A stretch of DNA of 64,000 nucleotides from Methylaequor sp045563055 (GCA_045563055.1 JBJKUR010000012.1:112872-176871), one strand, 5' to 3'. Shown: positions 1 to 9,378, numbered from the stretch's first letter. The notes: generated by a model from the sequence alone, not told the origin. Made by a program: numbers and translations.

Positions 1-1
1 A

Positions 2-604
2 CGTAAAAATGTATTATCAAAATTAACACCATATTTTGTAAATTTAGAAGAGGATGTCACGGAAGAAAATATTCAGTCTAGGCTAAGGGGACTAATTTTG
101 ATGGCCTTGTCTAATAAAAAGAAATCATTACTTATTACAACTGGTAATAAATCAGAACTAGCAGTAGGATATTCTACTCTATACGGAGATATGTGTGGAG
201 GGTTCTCTTTATTAAAAGATGTTTATAAAACAAAAGTTTTTGAACTATGCGAATGGAGAAATAAAAATATTTTAGATGAATTTAGAGTAAAAAAAATGAA
301 TATAATTCCAAATCGAATAATTACAAAAGAGCCAACAGCTGAATTAAAATTTAATCAAATGGATAAAGATAGTCTTCCACCATATAATATTCTCGATGGA
401 ATATTAGAACTTCTTATCGATGAGAGACGTGATTTGAAATTTCTAACTAAAAAAGGATATTCAATAAATTTAGTGAGAAAAGTATGGAAGATGATAAAAA
501 ATTCTGAATTTAAAAGATTTCAAAGTGCTATTGGACCAAAAATTTCTGGTGAATCACTATCAGGAGACAGAAGATTCCCTGTAACTAACAAGTATGAATT
601 ATAG
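2..604 (+). CDS. nadE: NAD(+) synthase, C-terminal part (5' end outside window)
   Basis: The reading frame is open from the first bases and ends at TAG 604, so only the C-terminal part is present. NadE makes NAD+ from deamido-NAD+ using ATP and ammonia or glutamine. The diagnostic stretch is 'ENIQSRLRGLILMALSNK' followed by 'LLITTGNKSELAVGYSTLYGD', which is the ATP- and deamido-NAD-binding region of the synthetase domain. The end shows the usual 'RFPVTNKYEL' tail, as in the glutamine-dependent family 'FPI..RY'. Whether an N-terminal glutaminase domain exists cannot be seen. The gene ends only 2 bases before the gltX ATG, so the two are probably co-transcribed. Family assignment is firm. Confidence 0.93.
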   Translation, partial: RKNVLSKLTPYFVNLEEDVTEENIQSRLRGLILMALSNKKKSLLITTGNKSELAVGYSTLYGDMCGGFSLLKDVYKTKVFELCEWRNKNILDEFRVKKMNIIPNRIITKEPTAELKFNQMDKDSLPPYNILDGILELLIDERRDLKFLTKKGYSINLVRKVWKMIKNSEFKRFQSAIGPKISGESLSGDRRFPVTNKYEL

Positions 605-606
605 AA

Positions 607-1948
607 ATGCTAAGATTTGCACCTAGTCCAACTGGTTTTTTACATATGGGCAATATAAGAATTGCTTTATTAAACTTTTTATATGCTAAAAAAAATAATA
701 TTGGTTTTTTTTTTAAGAATTGATGATACAGATGCTGAAAGATCAAGAAAAGAGTATGTTGACTCAATAATTGATGATTTGGGTTGGTTGGGTATAAATT
801 ATATCAAAATTATTAGACAATCAGAAAGGATGAAAAAATATAAAGAAGTATTTAATCTATTAAATTCAAAAAACCAAATTTATCCATGTTTTGAATCTTC
901 TGAAGAGTTATCTCTAAAAAGGAAAATTCAGTTGAAACAAGGAAAGCCTCCAATCTATGACAGAGCTTCTTTGAATTTAAAAAAAAGCGAGGTATCACAA
1001 CTTTTAAGGTCTGGAAAAAAGCCTCACTGGAGACTTAAACTAGATGATGATCCAATTAAATGGGAAGACATGATTCATGGCGAAATAATTTTTAATAATT
1101 TATCTGTTTCAGACCCAGTTGTGTTTAGGTCTGATGAAATGCCTTTATTTACGATCACTTCAGTTGTTGACGACGCAGATATGAAAGTGACTAATATATT
1201 TAGAGGGGATGATCATATAACAAATACTGCCGCACAAATACAATTATTTAAGTTCATTGATTCTTCGATTCCTAAATTTGGACATTTCCCCCTTATGAAT
1301 TTGAAGTCTGGCAAGGGTTTGTCTAAGAGATCAAATTCTTATTCAATAAAAAAGTGCAGAGGCGATAAAATATTTTCAATTGTCATTATGAATTATTTAC
1401 AAAAAATAGGAACAAGCGAATCAATGGAATATATGGAAAATCTTGAGACTTTGATTTCAAAATTTGATTTAAGAAAATTTTCTAAAAGTTCTGTAATATT
1501 TGATCCAGAGGATATAGAGAGATTGAATTCTAAATATCTCAAAAATTTAAACCTAAGTGAAATAAATGACAAGTTCGATTCAAATTTTAATATTAATGAA
1601 CATTTTTGGTCTATTATTAGATCCAATGTGGATTCAATTGATGAAATAACAGATTGGTTTGATTTGATAAATAATGAATTTGAGATAAAAGATTCTATAA
1701 TCTTAAAAAAAGGTCTAAAGAAAGTTATCTTAGATTGCTTACCAAATGATATTGGGAAAGAAACATGGTCAAAGTGGACAAATAATATTTTAAATAATTA
1801 CAATATGAAGCCTAAAGATTTATTTGTCGATCTTAGAGTAATATTGACTGGAAAGAAATTTGGTCCGAGTATGAATGATTTGCTGACTTTATTTAAAAAA
1901 GATGAGATTATAAAAAGGATAGAAGCTAATAGTGAAGAAGAAGATTAA
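607..1948 (+). CDS. gltX: Glutamyl-tRNA synthetase, frameshifted in a T10 tract
   Basis: Class I aminoacyl-tRNA synthetase that charges tRNA-Glu (and possibly tRNA-Gln for later amidation). The natural start is ATG 607, giving 'MLRFAPSPTGFLHMGNIR' with the HIGH-type motif HMGN. That frame runs into a stop at 721-723. The rest of the protein, from 'LRIDDTDAERS' to the stop at 1948, lies in the +1 frame. The break is in a run of ten T at 705-714; with nine T the two parts join perfectly as 'NIGFFLRIDDTD'. Downstream motifs are intact, including 'RGDDHITNT' and the KMSKR-type loop 'GKGLSKRSN'. Corrected length is about 446 aa, near family size. The cause could be an assembly or sequencing error, transcriptional slippage on the T run, or a true mutation. 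The end overlaps cimA by 17 bases. Confidence 0.85.
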
Positions 1949-3506
1949 ATTATATGACAGTACCTTGCGCGACGGTGCACAAACGAAAGGAATAAATTTC
2001 AGTCTTGATGACAAATTAAAAATTGTAAATATTCTTGATGATGCAGGTATTGACTATATTGAGGGAGGTTGGCCAGGTGCTAATCCTACAGATGATGTTT
2101 TTTTTAGAAAATTGCCAAAATTAAAAAATTCTAAAGCTGTTGCTTTTGGAATGATGAGGAAACATGGAAAGAGTGCAAAAAATGATCCAGGTCTAAATGC
2201 AGTTCTTAATAGTGGTGTTCCATCATCTTGCCTGGTTGGAAAATCTTGGGATTTCCATGTTAAAAATGCACTTAAAATTACATTAAATGAAAATTTAGAT
2301 ATGATCGGAGAGTCTATTCAATATGCAACAAAAAAAATGGATGAGGTATTATTTGATGCTGAACATTTTTTTGACGGGTATAAAAATAATTCTGAATATG
2401 CTATTAAAGCGATTGAAGTAGCAAATGAAGCTGGCGCAGACTGGATAATCTTATGTGATACAAACGGAGGAACACTTCCTTATGAGCTAGAAACAATTTT
2501 AAAAGATGTAAAAAAGAAAATTCCACAAGAAAAACTAGGTGTTCATTTTCATAACGATACTGATAATGCTACCTATAATTCTATAGAATCTGTAAGAAAT
2601 GGTGTTTGTCAAGTTCAAGGGACATTCAATGGATTAGGTGAAAGATGTGGAAATGCAAATTTAATCAACGTTGCCGCAAATTTAATATTAAAAATGAATT
2701 ATGACTGTAATTTAAAAAAAAAAACAAATAAATTAACAAAAATGAGTAGGTTTATTGATGAAACTCTTAATAGAGAATCTGCTAGAAATCTTCCGTTTGT
2801 CGGGACAGCAGCCTTTGCACATAAAGGTGGACTTCATATATCAGCTGTTGAAAAAGATCCTAGGTGTTATGAGCATATTAATCCTGGAGAGGTTGGAAAC
2901 GAGAGAGTCCTGGTTGTTTCAAATCAATCTGGGAAAAGCAACATAATAAATAAGCTTAAAAAACTTAAAATTAAAATTGATAATAAAGATAAAAGAGTTT
3001 CTAGTTTCTTGGAAACAATAAAACAACAAGAATTTTTGGGATATGCTTATGATGGAGCAGAGGCGAGTTTTGAATTACTTGCTAAACGGAAATTCTCAAA
3101 ATTTAAAGAGTTTTATAGTTTAGAAAGCTTTAAAGTTTCTGACGAAAAAAGAAAAAATATAAAAGATCAATTTGTGCCCTTTTCAGAAGCAAGAGTAAAA
3201 ATATTTGTTGGTAAGAAAGAGTTTTTTAGTGCTGCAGAAGGAAACGGTCCCATTCATGCTCTTGATTTAGCACTAAGAAATGCACTATCAAAATTCTTTC
3301 CCAGAATTAAAAAATTAAATCTTGTGGATTATAAAGTTAGAATTTTAACGCCAAAAGATGGAACCAAAGCTCTCGTAAGGGTCAGGATTGAATCAAAAAA
3401 TGAGAGACTTAAATGGTCAACAATCGGGGTTTCATATAATGTAATCGATGCATCTTATATAGCCTTACATGATAGTATTACATACCATTTATTAAAATCA
3501 AAGTAG
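1932..3506 (+). CDS. cimA: (R)-citramalate synthase
   Basis: Condenses pyruvate and acetyl-CoA to citramalate, a threonine-independent entry to isoleucine (and to leucine-type chain extension). The DRE-TIM barrel starts with 'LYDSTLRDGAQ' (residues 7-17) and has the metal-binding 'HFHND' at residues 205-209. A C-terminal LeuA-type dimer/allosteric domain covers roughly residues 375-524. The 'QTKGINFS' and 'EGGWPGANPTD' sequences favour the CimA family over 2-isopropylmalate synthase. Start is GTG 1932 inside the end of gltX (17-base overlap), leaving no room for a separate promoter, so it is probably translated from the gltX transcript. Length 524 aa is normal for the family. Confidence 0.9.
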   Translation: MKKKIKLYDSTLRDGAQTKGINFSLDDKLKIVNILDDAGIDYIEGGWPGANPTDDVFFRKLPKLKNSKAVAFGMMRKHGKSAKNDPGLNAVLNSGVPSSCLVGKSWDFHVKNALKITLNENLDMIGESIQYATKKMDEVLFDAEHFFDGYKNNSEYAIKAIEVANEAGADWIILCDTNGGTLPYELETILKDVKKKIPQEKLGVHFHNDTDNATYNSIESVRNGVCQVQGTFNGLGERCGNANLINVAANLILKMNYDCNLKKKTNKLTKMSRFIDETLNRESARNLPFVGTAAFAHKGGLHISAVEKDPRCYEHINPGEVGNERVLVVSNQSGKSNIINKLKKLKIKIDNKDKRVSSFLETIKQQEFLGYAYDGAEASFELLAKRKFSKFKEFYSLESFKVSDEKRKNIKDQFVPFSEARVKIFVGKKEFFSAAEGNGPIHALDLALRNALSKFFPRIKKLNLVDYKVRILTPKDGTKALVRVRIESKNERLKWSTIGVSYNVIDASYIALHDSITYHLLKSK

Positions 3507-3509
3507 ACT

Positions 3510-4238
3510 ATGAGGTCAAACACATCACCAGATATTATTTTGGTTGAAACTCAAATACCTGAGAATTTAGGGGCAACTGCCAGAGCAATGTTGAATTTTA
3601 ATTTAAAGAAACTCAGAATTGTTTCACCTTTATTTGATCTATCAAATGAAAAGATTTTACCTTTATCAGCAGGGGCAGATGATGTAATTAAAACAATAAA
3701 AAAGTTTGATACATTTGAAGAATCAGTTAAGGAATTTAATATTTTAGTTGCTACAACAAATAGATTAAGATCCATAAAAAAAAAAAAAATTAACTTTCAT
3801 AAATTAAATAAATTAATTAAAAAAAAATCTAACAGAGTTGGGATTGTTTTTGGCCCTGAAAAAAGTGGGTTAAATAATAATCATTTATCAATGTGTGATT
3901 ATATATTGAGAATAGATACTAATCCAAAGTTTTCTTCCTTAAATCTTTCTCATGCGGTTTCTTTAGTTGCATATGAAATGATGAAAGGGAATCTAGAAAC
4001 CAGCATAAAATCTAATTATAAAAGTGAAGTTATCCCAGCTCCTAAAAAAGATCTTATGAATTTTTTTAAAGTATTAGAGAATGAGTTAGAAAAAACAAAT
4101 TTTTTTGTAGTTAAAGAGAGAAGAAAAATAATTACCCAAAAAATAAGAAATATTTTTGGTAAAATAGGTTTAACCTCCAAAGATTTAGCTACATTGATTG
4201 GAGTCATCAAAAGTCTAAAAAAAAACAAACAAAAGTAA
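3510..4238 (+). CDS. trmJ: tRNA (cytidine/uridine-32 2'-O)-methyltransferase, TrmJ type
   Basis: SPOUT-family methyltransferase that methylates the ribose of position 32 in certain tRNAs, using S-adenosylmethionine. The N-terminus 'PDIILVETQIPENLGATARAM' is the typical start of the TrmH/TrmJ group. The knot region shows 'GIVFGPEKSGL' (about residues 111-121) and 'SSLNLSHAVSLVAYE', which form the SAM pocket. A lysine-rich helical extension follows (about residues 165-242), as in TrmJ. It begins 3 bases after cimA stops, so it looks like the same operon. Members of this family can differ in target nucleotide, so the exact site is inferred. Confidence 0.85.
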   Translation: MRSNTSPDIILVETQIPENLGATARAMLNFNLKKLRIVSPLFDLSNEKILPLSAGADDVIKTIKKFDTFEESVKEFNILVATTNRLRSIKKKKINFHKLNKLIKKKSNRVGIVFGPEKSGLNNNHLSMCDYILRIDTNPKFSSLNLSHAVSLVAYEMMKGNLETSIKSNYKSEVIPAPKKDLMNFFKVLENELEKTNFFVVKERRKIITQKIRNIFGKIGLTSKDLATLIGVIKSLKKNKQK

Positions 4239-4239
4239 A

Positions 4240-4267
4240 TTGACATAAAAGAAATTAAAAGTATATT
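4240..4267 (+). promoter_or_regulatory. Candidate vegetative promoter of rpsD
   Basis: TTGACA at 4240-4245, a 16-base spacer, then TATATT at 4262-4267, the clearest -35/-10 pair in the window. The ATG of rpsD is at 4276, only 8 bases after the -10 box. A transcript starting 6-8 bases downstream of the -10 would have at most about two leader bases and no ribosome binding site. This is inferred from spacing; no start site has been measured. Confidence 0.55.
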
Positions 4268-4275
4268 CCCAACAT

Positions 4276-4893
4276 ATGAGTAGAATAATTAAATCTAAAT
4301 ACAAGGTTGATAGACGACTAAGATGTAACCTGTGGGGTCGTCCAAAAAGTCCATTTAACAGAAGAGATTATCCCCCTGGAATGAATGGACAGAGTAGACG
4401 AAAGAAACCCTCAGATTTTGGAATTCAACTTATGGCTAAACAAAAACTTAAATGCCATTACGGTTATATTACTGAAAAACAATTTAGAAATACTTTTTTT
4501 AAAGCTTCTAAGATAAAAGGCAATACCAGTGAAAATCTTATAGAACTTCTTGAGAGAAGACTAGATGCTACTGTCTACAGAATGAAATTTTCAACGACAA
4601 TCTTTGCAGCAAGACAGTTTGTCAGTCATGGACATGTCTTAGTTAATAATAAGAAAGTGACTATCGCGTCATATCAACTAAATGATGGTGATGTCGTCGA
4701 AGTCAAAGAGAAAAGTAGGGAGATCCCAACCCTTCTTGAAGCAATCAGCTCTACAGAAAGAGAAACACCTGAATATTTGTCTGTTGATTATGACAAACTA
4801 AAAGGAACCTTTTTAAAAGGTCCCAAACCTGATGAAGTTCCTTATCCAGTCGTAATGGAGCCAAATCTCGTGATTGAATATTACTCTAGATAG
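4276..4893 (+). CDS. rpsD: 30S ribosomal protein S4
   Basis: Primary 16S rRNA-binding protein that nucleates assembly of the small subunit. The N-terminal region 'SKYKVDRRLRCNLWGRP' and 'FGIQLMAKQKLKCHYG' is typical of S4, and the S4 RNA-binding domain follows at about residues 95-155 ('LLERRLDATVYRMKF', 'ARQFVSHGHVLVNNKKV'). Length 205 aa is normal. No Shine-Dalgarno sequence precedes the ATG; a strong promoter lies directly before it. It stands alone rather than in a ribosomal operon. Confidence 0.97.
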   Translation: MSRIIKSKYKVDRRLRCNLWGRPKSPFNRRDYPPGMNGQSRRKKPSDFGIQLMAKQKLKCHYGYITEKQFRNTFFKASKIKGNTSENLIELLERRLDATVYRMKFSTTIFAARQFVSHGHVLVNNKKVTIASYQLNDGDVVEVKEKSREIPTLLEAISSTERETPEYLSVDYDKLKGTFLKGPKPDEVPYPVVMEPNLVIEYYSR

Positions 4894-4952
4894 CTAGACT
4901 CTATACATTGAATTGGTTTGACTTAATATTTAAATTAAAGTAGTCAATTAAA

Positions 4953-5696
4953 ATGACCATAAGTGCACTTATAATTGCCAGAAATGAGGAAAAAAAAATC
5001 CAGAGATCACTAAAGTCACTAGATTTTGTGAATGAAATAATTGTCATTCTCGATAGGACAACGGATAAAACTAAATCCAAGTCAGTTTTATACACTAATA
5101 AAATTTATGGAGGTTCCTGGGAATCCGAAGGTGAAAGAAGAAATTATGGTATATCAAAATGCAATTCAGATTGGATTTTAGAAATTGATGCAGATGAAGT
5201 TGTAAGTAAAAAACTTGCTAATGAAATTTTAGAAAAAACAAACCATAGTGATTCTGATTTTTATTATATACCTATTAAGAATTACGTAGGAGAGTTGGCT
5301 GTACCTTATGGCTGGATGTCTTGTATGGCTCCTGATGGAAAGTTTTCACTATTCAAGAAAAATTGTAAAAATTGGGCTAATGGAAGAGTACACCCTAGTT
5401 ATAAATTAGTAGGGAGGAAAGGGGAAACACTTATTAATCCTATAGATCATTTTATGTCTAATAGTATTTCGGATCTTTTAAAAAGATTTAACAGAAATTC
5501 GAGTTTATACGCAGAGGATTTAAAGTCAGAAAAAAATAATTTAAAGAAGCTAAGGTCTTTACGAAAAGTTTTCTCTAGATTTATTAAATCTTATATATCT
5601 AGAAAAGGATATAAGTCGGGTGGTGTAGGCATTTTGATAGGTATATTGTGCGCAATTTACCCTTTTGTTTCAGCTATAAAATCAAAAAATGACTAA
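4953..5696 (+). CDS. Glycosyltransferase family 2, LPS core WaaE/LgtF-like
   Basis: Predicted cytoplasmic inverting glycosyltransferase with a GT-A fold. The N-terminus 'ISALIIARNEEKKIQRSL' is the nucleotide-sugar binding strand, and 'LEIDADEV' near residues 79-81 gives the DxD metal-binding motif. The phrase 'GGSWESEGERRNYG' matches the WaaE/LgtF group that adds glucose to the inner core of lipopolysaccharide ('GE.RN.G'). The acceptor and the sugar cannot be read from the sequence. The C-terminus (about residues 215-240) contains a hydrophobic stretch 'GVGILIGILCAIYPFVSA' that may anchor it to the membrane. It converges with grxD with 2 bases between stops. Confidence 0.8.
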   Translation: MTISALIIARNEEKKIQRSLKSLDFVNEIIVILDRTTDKTKSKSVLYTNKIYGGSWESEGERRNYGISKCNSDWILEIDADEVVSKKLANEILEKTNHSDSDFYYIPIKNYVGELAVPYGWMSCMAPDGKFSLFKKNCKNWANGRVHPSYKLVGRKGETLINPIDHFMSNSISDLLKRFNRNSSLYAEDLKSEKNNLKKLRSLRKVFSRFIKSYISRKGYKSGGVGILIGILCAIYPFVSAIKSKND

Positions 5697-5698
5697 TT

Positions 5699-6034
5699 TT
5701 ATTGTTTGATATTAAATTTGATTCCTTTTTTAGACAGAATTTCCTCGATTTCTCCATTTTCAGCCAAATCTTTAAGAATATCAAATCCTCCAATAAATTC
5801 TTTCTTTAAATAAATTTGGGGTATAGTAGGCCAATCAGAGAATGACTTAATTCCTTCTCTTAATTCCAAATCTTCGAGTACATTATAGCTTTGAAACTTT
5901 ACACCTAAATAGTTTAATATTCCGACTACATTTGCTGAAAAACCACATTGAGGAAAGTCTGGTGTGCCCTTCATGAAAAGTGTAACATCATCATTTGCAA
6001 TCATTTGGTTAATTTTTTCATTAATATCTTTCAT
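5699..6034 (-). CDS. grxD: Monothiol glutaredoxin, Grx4 type
   Basis: Small CGFS-type glutaredoxin (Cys30-Gly-Phe-Ser33 in 'FPQCGFSANV') that binds a bridging [2Fe-2S] cluster with glutathione and works in iron-sulfur delivery rather than disulfide reduction. Also visible are 'SDWPTIPQIY' with the cis-proline and 'FIGGFDI' for glutathione binding. Length 111 aa is standard. It sits 13 bases after bolA; Grx4 and BolA proteins form heterodimers, so the pairing fits a functional unit at the end of the purine operon. An AGGA ribosome binding site precedes the ATG. Confidence 0.95.
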   Translation of the reverse strand: MKDINEKINQMIANDDVTLFMKGTPDFPQCGFSANVVGILNYLGVKFQSYNVLEDLELREGIKSFSDWPTIPQIYLKKEFIGGFDILKDLAENGEIEEILSKKGIKFNIKQ

Positions 6035-6047
6035 ATTTTTCCTTTCT

Positions 6048-6278
6048 CTAATTTTCAGAAGTTGTTAGCATAAGAGCATGCAGAGTTGTTCCCATGTGAG
6101 TTCCTAATGCGTTATATACTAGTTTGTGTTGATTGATTTTTGACAAACCTTTAAATGTTGAAGAGGTAACTTTTGCATGATAATGATTATTATCACCTCT
6201 AAGATCCTCAATTTCGATCTTCGCATCCGGTATTTTTTTCTTAATTAAACTTTCAACTTCTTTTATACTTAATGTCAT
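6048..6278 (-). CDS. BolA family protein
   Basis: Small (76 aa) BolA-fold protein, expected partner of the monothiol glutaredoxin encoded next to it in iron-sulfur trafficking. The family core 'HYHAKVTSSTFKGLSKINQHKLVY' is seen in part as 'HYHAKVTSSTFKGLS' plus 'INQHKLVYNALG', and the conserved C-terminal 'HALMLTT' carries the histidine used in cluster binding. The ATG overlaps the purL stop by 4 bases (translational coupling). The purL-bolA-grxD order is widespread in alphaproteobacteria. The subtype (IbaG-like versus BolA proper) is not settled. Confidence 0.92.
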   Translation of the reverse strand: MTLSIKEVESLIKKKIPDAKIEIEDLRGDNNHYHAKVTSSTFKGLSKINQHKLVYNALGTHMGTTLHALMLTTSEN

Positions 6279-8455
6279 TTTTGTGTGTATTCTTCAAACC
6301 AATTACTATTATATTTTATAAGCTTTTTCACCGAAATATCAAATTGATTTATTAAAGTAAAATTCTCACCATTAACTTCAGCGATTTTAATTACTTCAAT
6401 ATTATGAGATATTGCAAATTCTTGCAATATTTTGTCATTTTTTACTACTAATAAATAACGAGATTGATCTTCACAAAAAAGCCATTCTTTTTGCTTTTTA
6501 ATTTTTTGCGGAATTAGTATCTTAATTCCTTTTTTATTTCTTATACATAATTCTGCTAGAGCGATAATAACTCCACCTTCTGAAATGTCATGACATCCAG
6601 TGACGATTTTTGAATGTTTTCTAATAACTTTTTGAACAAATAATCCATTTTCTAATTCTACATCTAAATTTAGGGGTGGAGGTTTACCGCCTTCAATTTT
6701 ACTTACTCTATTGAACTCTGATAACTCCATATGACCAGAAGATTTCCCTAAAAGAAATATACTATCCCCAGTATTAATTTTTAAGCCTTTGACAAAAGAA
6801 ATGTTTTCTATTAATCCTACACCACCTATGACTGGCGTTGGTAGGATAGATTTTTTATTTGTTTCATTATACAAAGATACATTTCCAGAAACGACTGGAT
6901 AATTTAACTTTTCACAAGCAAGCTTTATACCTTTTATACCCTCTTTTATTTGAAACATTATTTCTTTTTTTTCTGGATTTCCATAATTTAGATTGTCTGT
7001 TATTGCTATCGGTTGTGCTCCAGTTGCTATTAAATTTCTCCAGGATTCAGCAACACCTATTGCTGCACCAAGTTTTGGATTAGATTCACAAAAGATTGGG
7101 TTGCAATCACATGTTATTGCAATAGCTTTTTTTGTTTTGTGTATCCTTATAACAGCAGCATCACTTTCTTCTGGTCCGTAAATTGTATCACACATAACTG
7201 ACCTATCGTACTGATTGTAAATCCATTTTTTTGATGAAAAATTCGGACTAGATAAAATTTTAACAAGTGCATTCTTGATAGTATGATTTATCTTGTTTTT
7301 CTTGATTATTTTAGATCTAATTTTTTTCTCCGGCCTATCGTATTCCGGAGATGAGTCGGCTAAAGGTTTGATTGGGAGTGTGCCAACTTTTTTTTTTCTG
7401 AAATATAACTCCATTTGCCCTGTATCCGTAATTTTTCCAATTTCCACTGCATCAAGACCCCACTTTTTAAATATCTCAAGAGTTTGAGTTTTTTTTGATG
7501 GTTTTATTACCATCAGCATTCTTTCTTGAGTTTCAGAAAGCATCATCTCATAAGGAGTCATATTTTCTTCTCGACATGGCACTTTATCAAGGACTAATTT
7601 TACACCACAAGAACCTTTAGAGGCCATTTCAAAAGATGATGATGTAAGGCCTGCTGCTCCCATATCTTGAATAGCTACGATTGCATCTTTTTTCATTAAT
7701 TCAAGACAAGATTCTAATAGAAGCTTTTCCATGAAAGGATCTCCAACTTGAACCTGTGGCCTGTTATCCTTAGAGTTTTTATCGAACTCTGATGATGCCA
7801 TTGTTGCTCCATGTATTCCATCTCTGCCAGTTTTTGATCCAACATAAATGATAGGATTCCCAATACCTTTAGCAACAGAATAAAAAATTTTCTTCTTGTC
7901 TACAAGGCCAACACACATAGCATTTACAAGTATATTATGATTGTATGATTCATGGAAAAAACACTCTCCACCAACAGTTGGAATGCCAACACAATTTCCA
8001 TAATCCCCAATTCCTTTAACAACACCCTTAAGTAGGTTTTTAGTTTTTGGATTTTTGGGACTGCCAAACCGTAGAGAGTTTAAGTTAGCAATAGGCCTTG
8101 CTCCCATAGTAAAAACATCTCTCATAATTCCACCTACACCTGTTGCGGCACCTTGATAAGGTTCAATAAAAGATGGATGGTTATGACTTTCCATTTTAAA
8201 TACTATTGCATCACCATCACCAATATCAATAATACCTGCATTTTCTCCAGGTCCGCAAATCACTTTTTTTCCTGAAGTGGGAAGAGTTTTAAGCCATTTT
8301 TTTGTAGATTTATACGAGCAATGTTCACTCCACATAACAGAAAATATTCCCAATTCTAAAAGATTAGGTTCTCTTTTGAGAATTTTTTTTATTAATAAAA
8401 ACTCATCTGCACTCAAGCCGTGCTTACTAATGACTTCATTAGAGATCTTACTCAT
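6275..8455 (-). CDS. purL: Phosphoribosylformylglycinamidine synthase, PurL subunit
   Basis: ATP-dependent amidation of FGAR to FGAM, step 4 of purine synthesis. At 726 aa it is the 'small' PurL, which needs separate PurS and PurQ; both are encoded directly upstream. The N-terminal part shows 'FSVMWSEHCSYKSTK', then 'GPGENAGIIDIGDGDA' and 'ESHNHPSFIEPYQGAATGVGG', which belong to the ATP-binding catalytic domain. A second AIRS-type half follows with 'AVTCDCNP'-like 'AITCDCNPIFCESNP' and 'TDNLNYGNPE'. It overlaps purQ upstream and bolA downstream by 4 bases each. Confidence 0.97.
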   Translation of the reverse strand: MSKISNEVISKHGLSADEFLLIKKILKREPNLLELGIFSVMWSEHCSYKSTKKWLKTLPTSGKKVICGPGENAGIIDIGDGDAIVFKMESHNHPSFIEPYQGAATGVGGIMRDVFTMGARPIANLNSLRFGSPKNPKTKNLLKGVVKGIGDYGNCVGIPTVGGECFFHESYNHNILVNAMCVGLVDKKKIFYSVAKGIGNPIIYVGSKTGRDGIHGATMASSEFDKNSKDNRPQVQVGDPFMEKLLLESCLELMKKDAIVAIQDMGAAGLTSSSFEMASKGSCGVKLVLDKVPCREENMTPYEMMLSETQERMLMVIKPSKKTQTLEIFKKWGLDAVEIGKITDTGQMELYFRKKKVGTLPIKPLADSSPEYDRPEKKIRSKIIKKNKINHTIKNALVKILSSPNFSSKKWIYNQYDRSVMCDTIYGPEESDAAVIRIHKTKKAIAITCDCNPIFCESNPKLGAAIGVAESWRNLIATGAQPIAITDNLNYGNPEKKEIMFQIKEGIKGIKLACEKLNYPVVSGNVSLYNETNKKSILPTPVIGGVGLIENISFVKGLKINTGDSIFLLGKSSGHMELSEFNRVSKIEGGKPPPLNLDVELENGLFVQKVIRKHSKIVTGCHDISEGGVIIALAELCIRNKKGIKILIPQKIKKQKEWLFCEDQSRYLLVVKNDKILQEFAISHNIEVIKIAEVNGENFTLINQFDISVKKLIKYNSNWFEEYTQK

Positions 8456-9141
8456 AGAAACTCCCTAAGACCGTCAAAAAAATTTTTTCCATCTTGACTT
8501 CCAAAATTCTCAATAGCTCTCTCAGGATGTGGCATCATACCAAGAATATTTTTTTGTTTATTTGTTATACCAGCAATATTATTTATCGAACCGTTTGGAT
8601 TGTTTTCTTTATTTATACTTCCGTTTTCACAACAATATTTAAAAATAATTTGATTATTATCTTCTAATTTTTTTAAGGAATCTTGAGTTGTGAAGTAATT
8701 TCCCTGGGCATGCGCGATAGGAAGTTTTAAAATTTTCTTTTTTAAATTTTTGGTAAAGTTTGATGTTATATTTTGAACTTTTAAAAAAACATCATCACAT
8801 ATGAAAAGCTGGTTTTTATTGTTTATTAATGTTCCATCTAGCAACTTGCACTCTGTCAATATTTGAAAACCATTACAAATTCCAACTACTGGGAATCCTT
8901 TTTTCGCAAACTTTACTACTTCTTTTATTGCTGGAGATTTTGTTGCTAAAACTCCAGCACGCAAATAATCTCCATATGAAAATCCTCCAGGTATAAATAT
9001 CATTTCACACTTTCTAATATGACTATCTGCATGCCAAATATAATTTATATCAACATCAAGGTTTTTCTCGATCGCAACTGACAAGTCTCTATCACAATTA
9101 GACCCTGGGAAAACAATAATTGAAATACGTTTTTTAGCCAC
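8452..9141 (-). CDS. purQ: Phosphoribosylformylglycinamidine synthase, PurQ glutaminase subunit
   Basis: Class I glutamine amidotransferase that supplies ammonia to PurL. The N-terminus 'ISIIVFPGSNCDRDL' is the PurQ signature, the catalytic cysteine is Cys89 in 'VVGICNGFQIL', and the His-Glu pair is in 'MMPHPERA' near residues 205-207. Length 229 aa is normal. It lies between purS (3-base gap) and purL (4-base overlap), so the three FGAM synthase subunits can be made together. Confidence 0.96.
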   Translation of the reverse strand: MAKKRISIIVFPGSNCDRDLSVAIEKNLDVDINYIWHADSHIRKCEMIFIPGGFSYGDYLRAGVLATKSPAIKEVVKFAKKGFPVVGICNGFQILTECKLLDGTLINNKNQLFICDDVFLKVQNITSNFTKNLKKKILKLPIAHAQGNYFTTQDSLKKLEDNNQIIFKYCCENGSINKENNPNGSINNIAGITNKQKNILGMMPHPERAIENFGSQDGKNFFDGLREFL

Positions 9142-9144
9142 AAA

Positions 9145-9378
9145 TTATTTTTTTATTATTTTAAAATTTTCTACGACAGGATTAGAAAGAAGGTCTTTAC
9201 TTATTCTTTCAATTTCGTTGAGTGAATTTTTAGAATCCGAAACTTCAATATCAAAGAATTTGCCTTTTGTTAAATTTTTTAACGATTTAAATCCCATATT
9301 ATTAATTGTTTTTTTAATTGCCTCAGCCTCAGGGTCTAAAATTCCTTTTTTAAAATTTACATAAATTCTATAAATCAT
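9145..9378 (-). CDS. purS: Phosphoribosylformylglycinamidine synthase, PurS subunit
   Basis: 77-aa structural subunit that bridges PurL and PurQ and is required for the three-component FGAM synthase. The family pattern is clear in 'YVNFKKGILDPEAEAIKKTI' (proline-aspartate start of helix 1) and 'KGKFFDIEVSDS'. It overlaps purC by 11 bases, which together with its small size explains why it could be missed. Placement between purC and purQ matches other alphaproteobacteria. Confidence 0.94.
   Translation of the reverse strand: MIYRIYVNFKKGILDPEAEAIKKTINNMGFKSLKNLTKGKFFDIEVSDSKNSLNEIERISKDLLSNPVVENFKIIKK

Noticed and set aside
683..720. A start for gltX at 683 with the peptide MLKKIILVFF
   Set aside because: It lacks the catalytic HIGH region, which is intact just upstream in another frame from ATG 607; the frames join if one T is removed from the T10 run.
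4880..4905. TCTAGATAGCTAGA after rpsD as a terminator hairpin
   Set aside because: The stem is only five bases and there is no T run after it.
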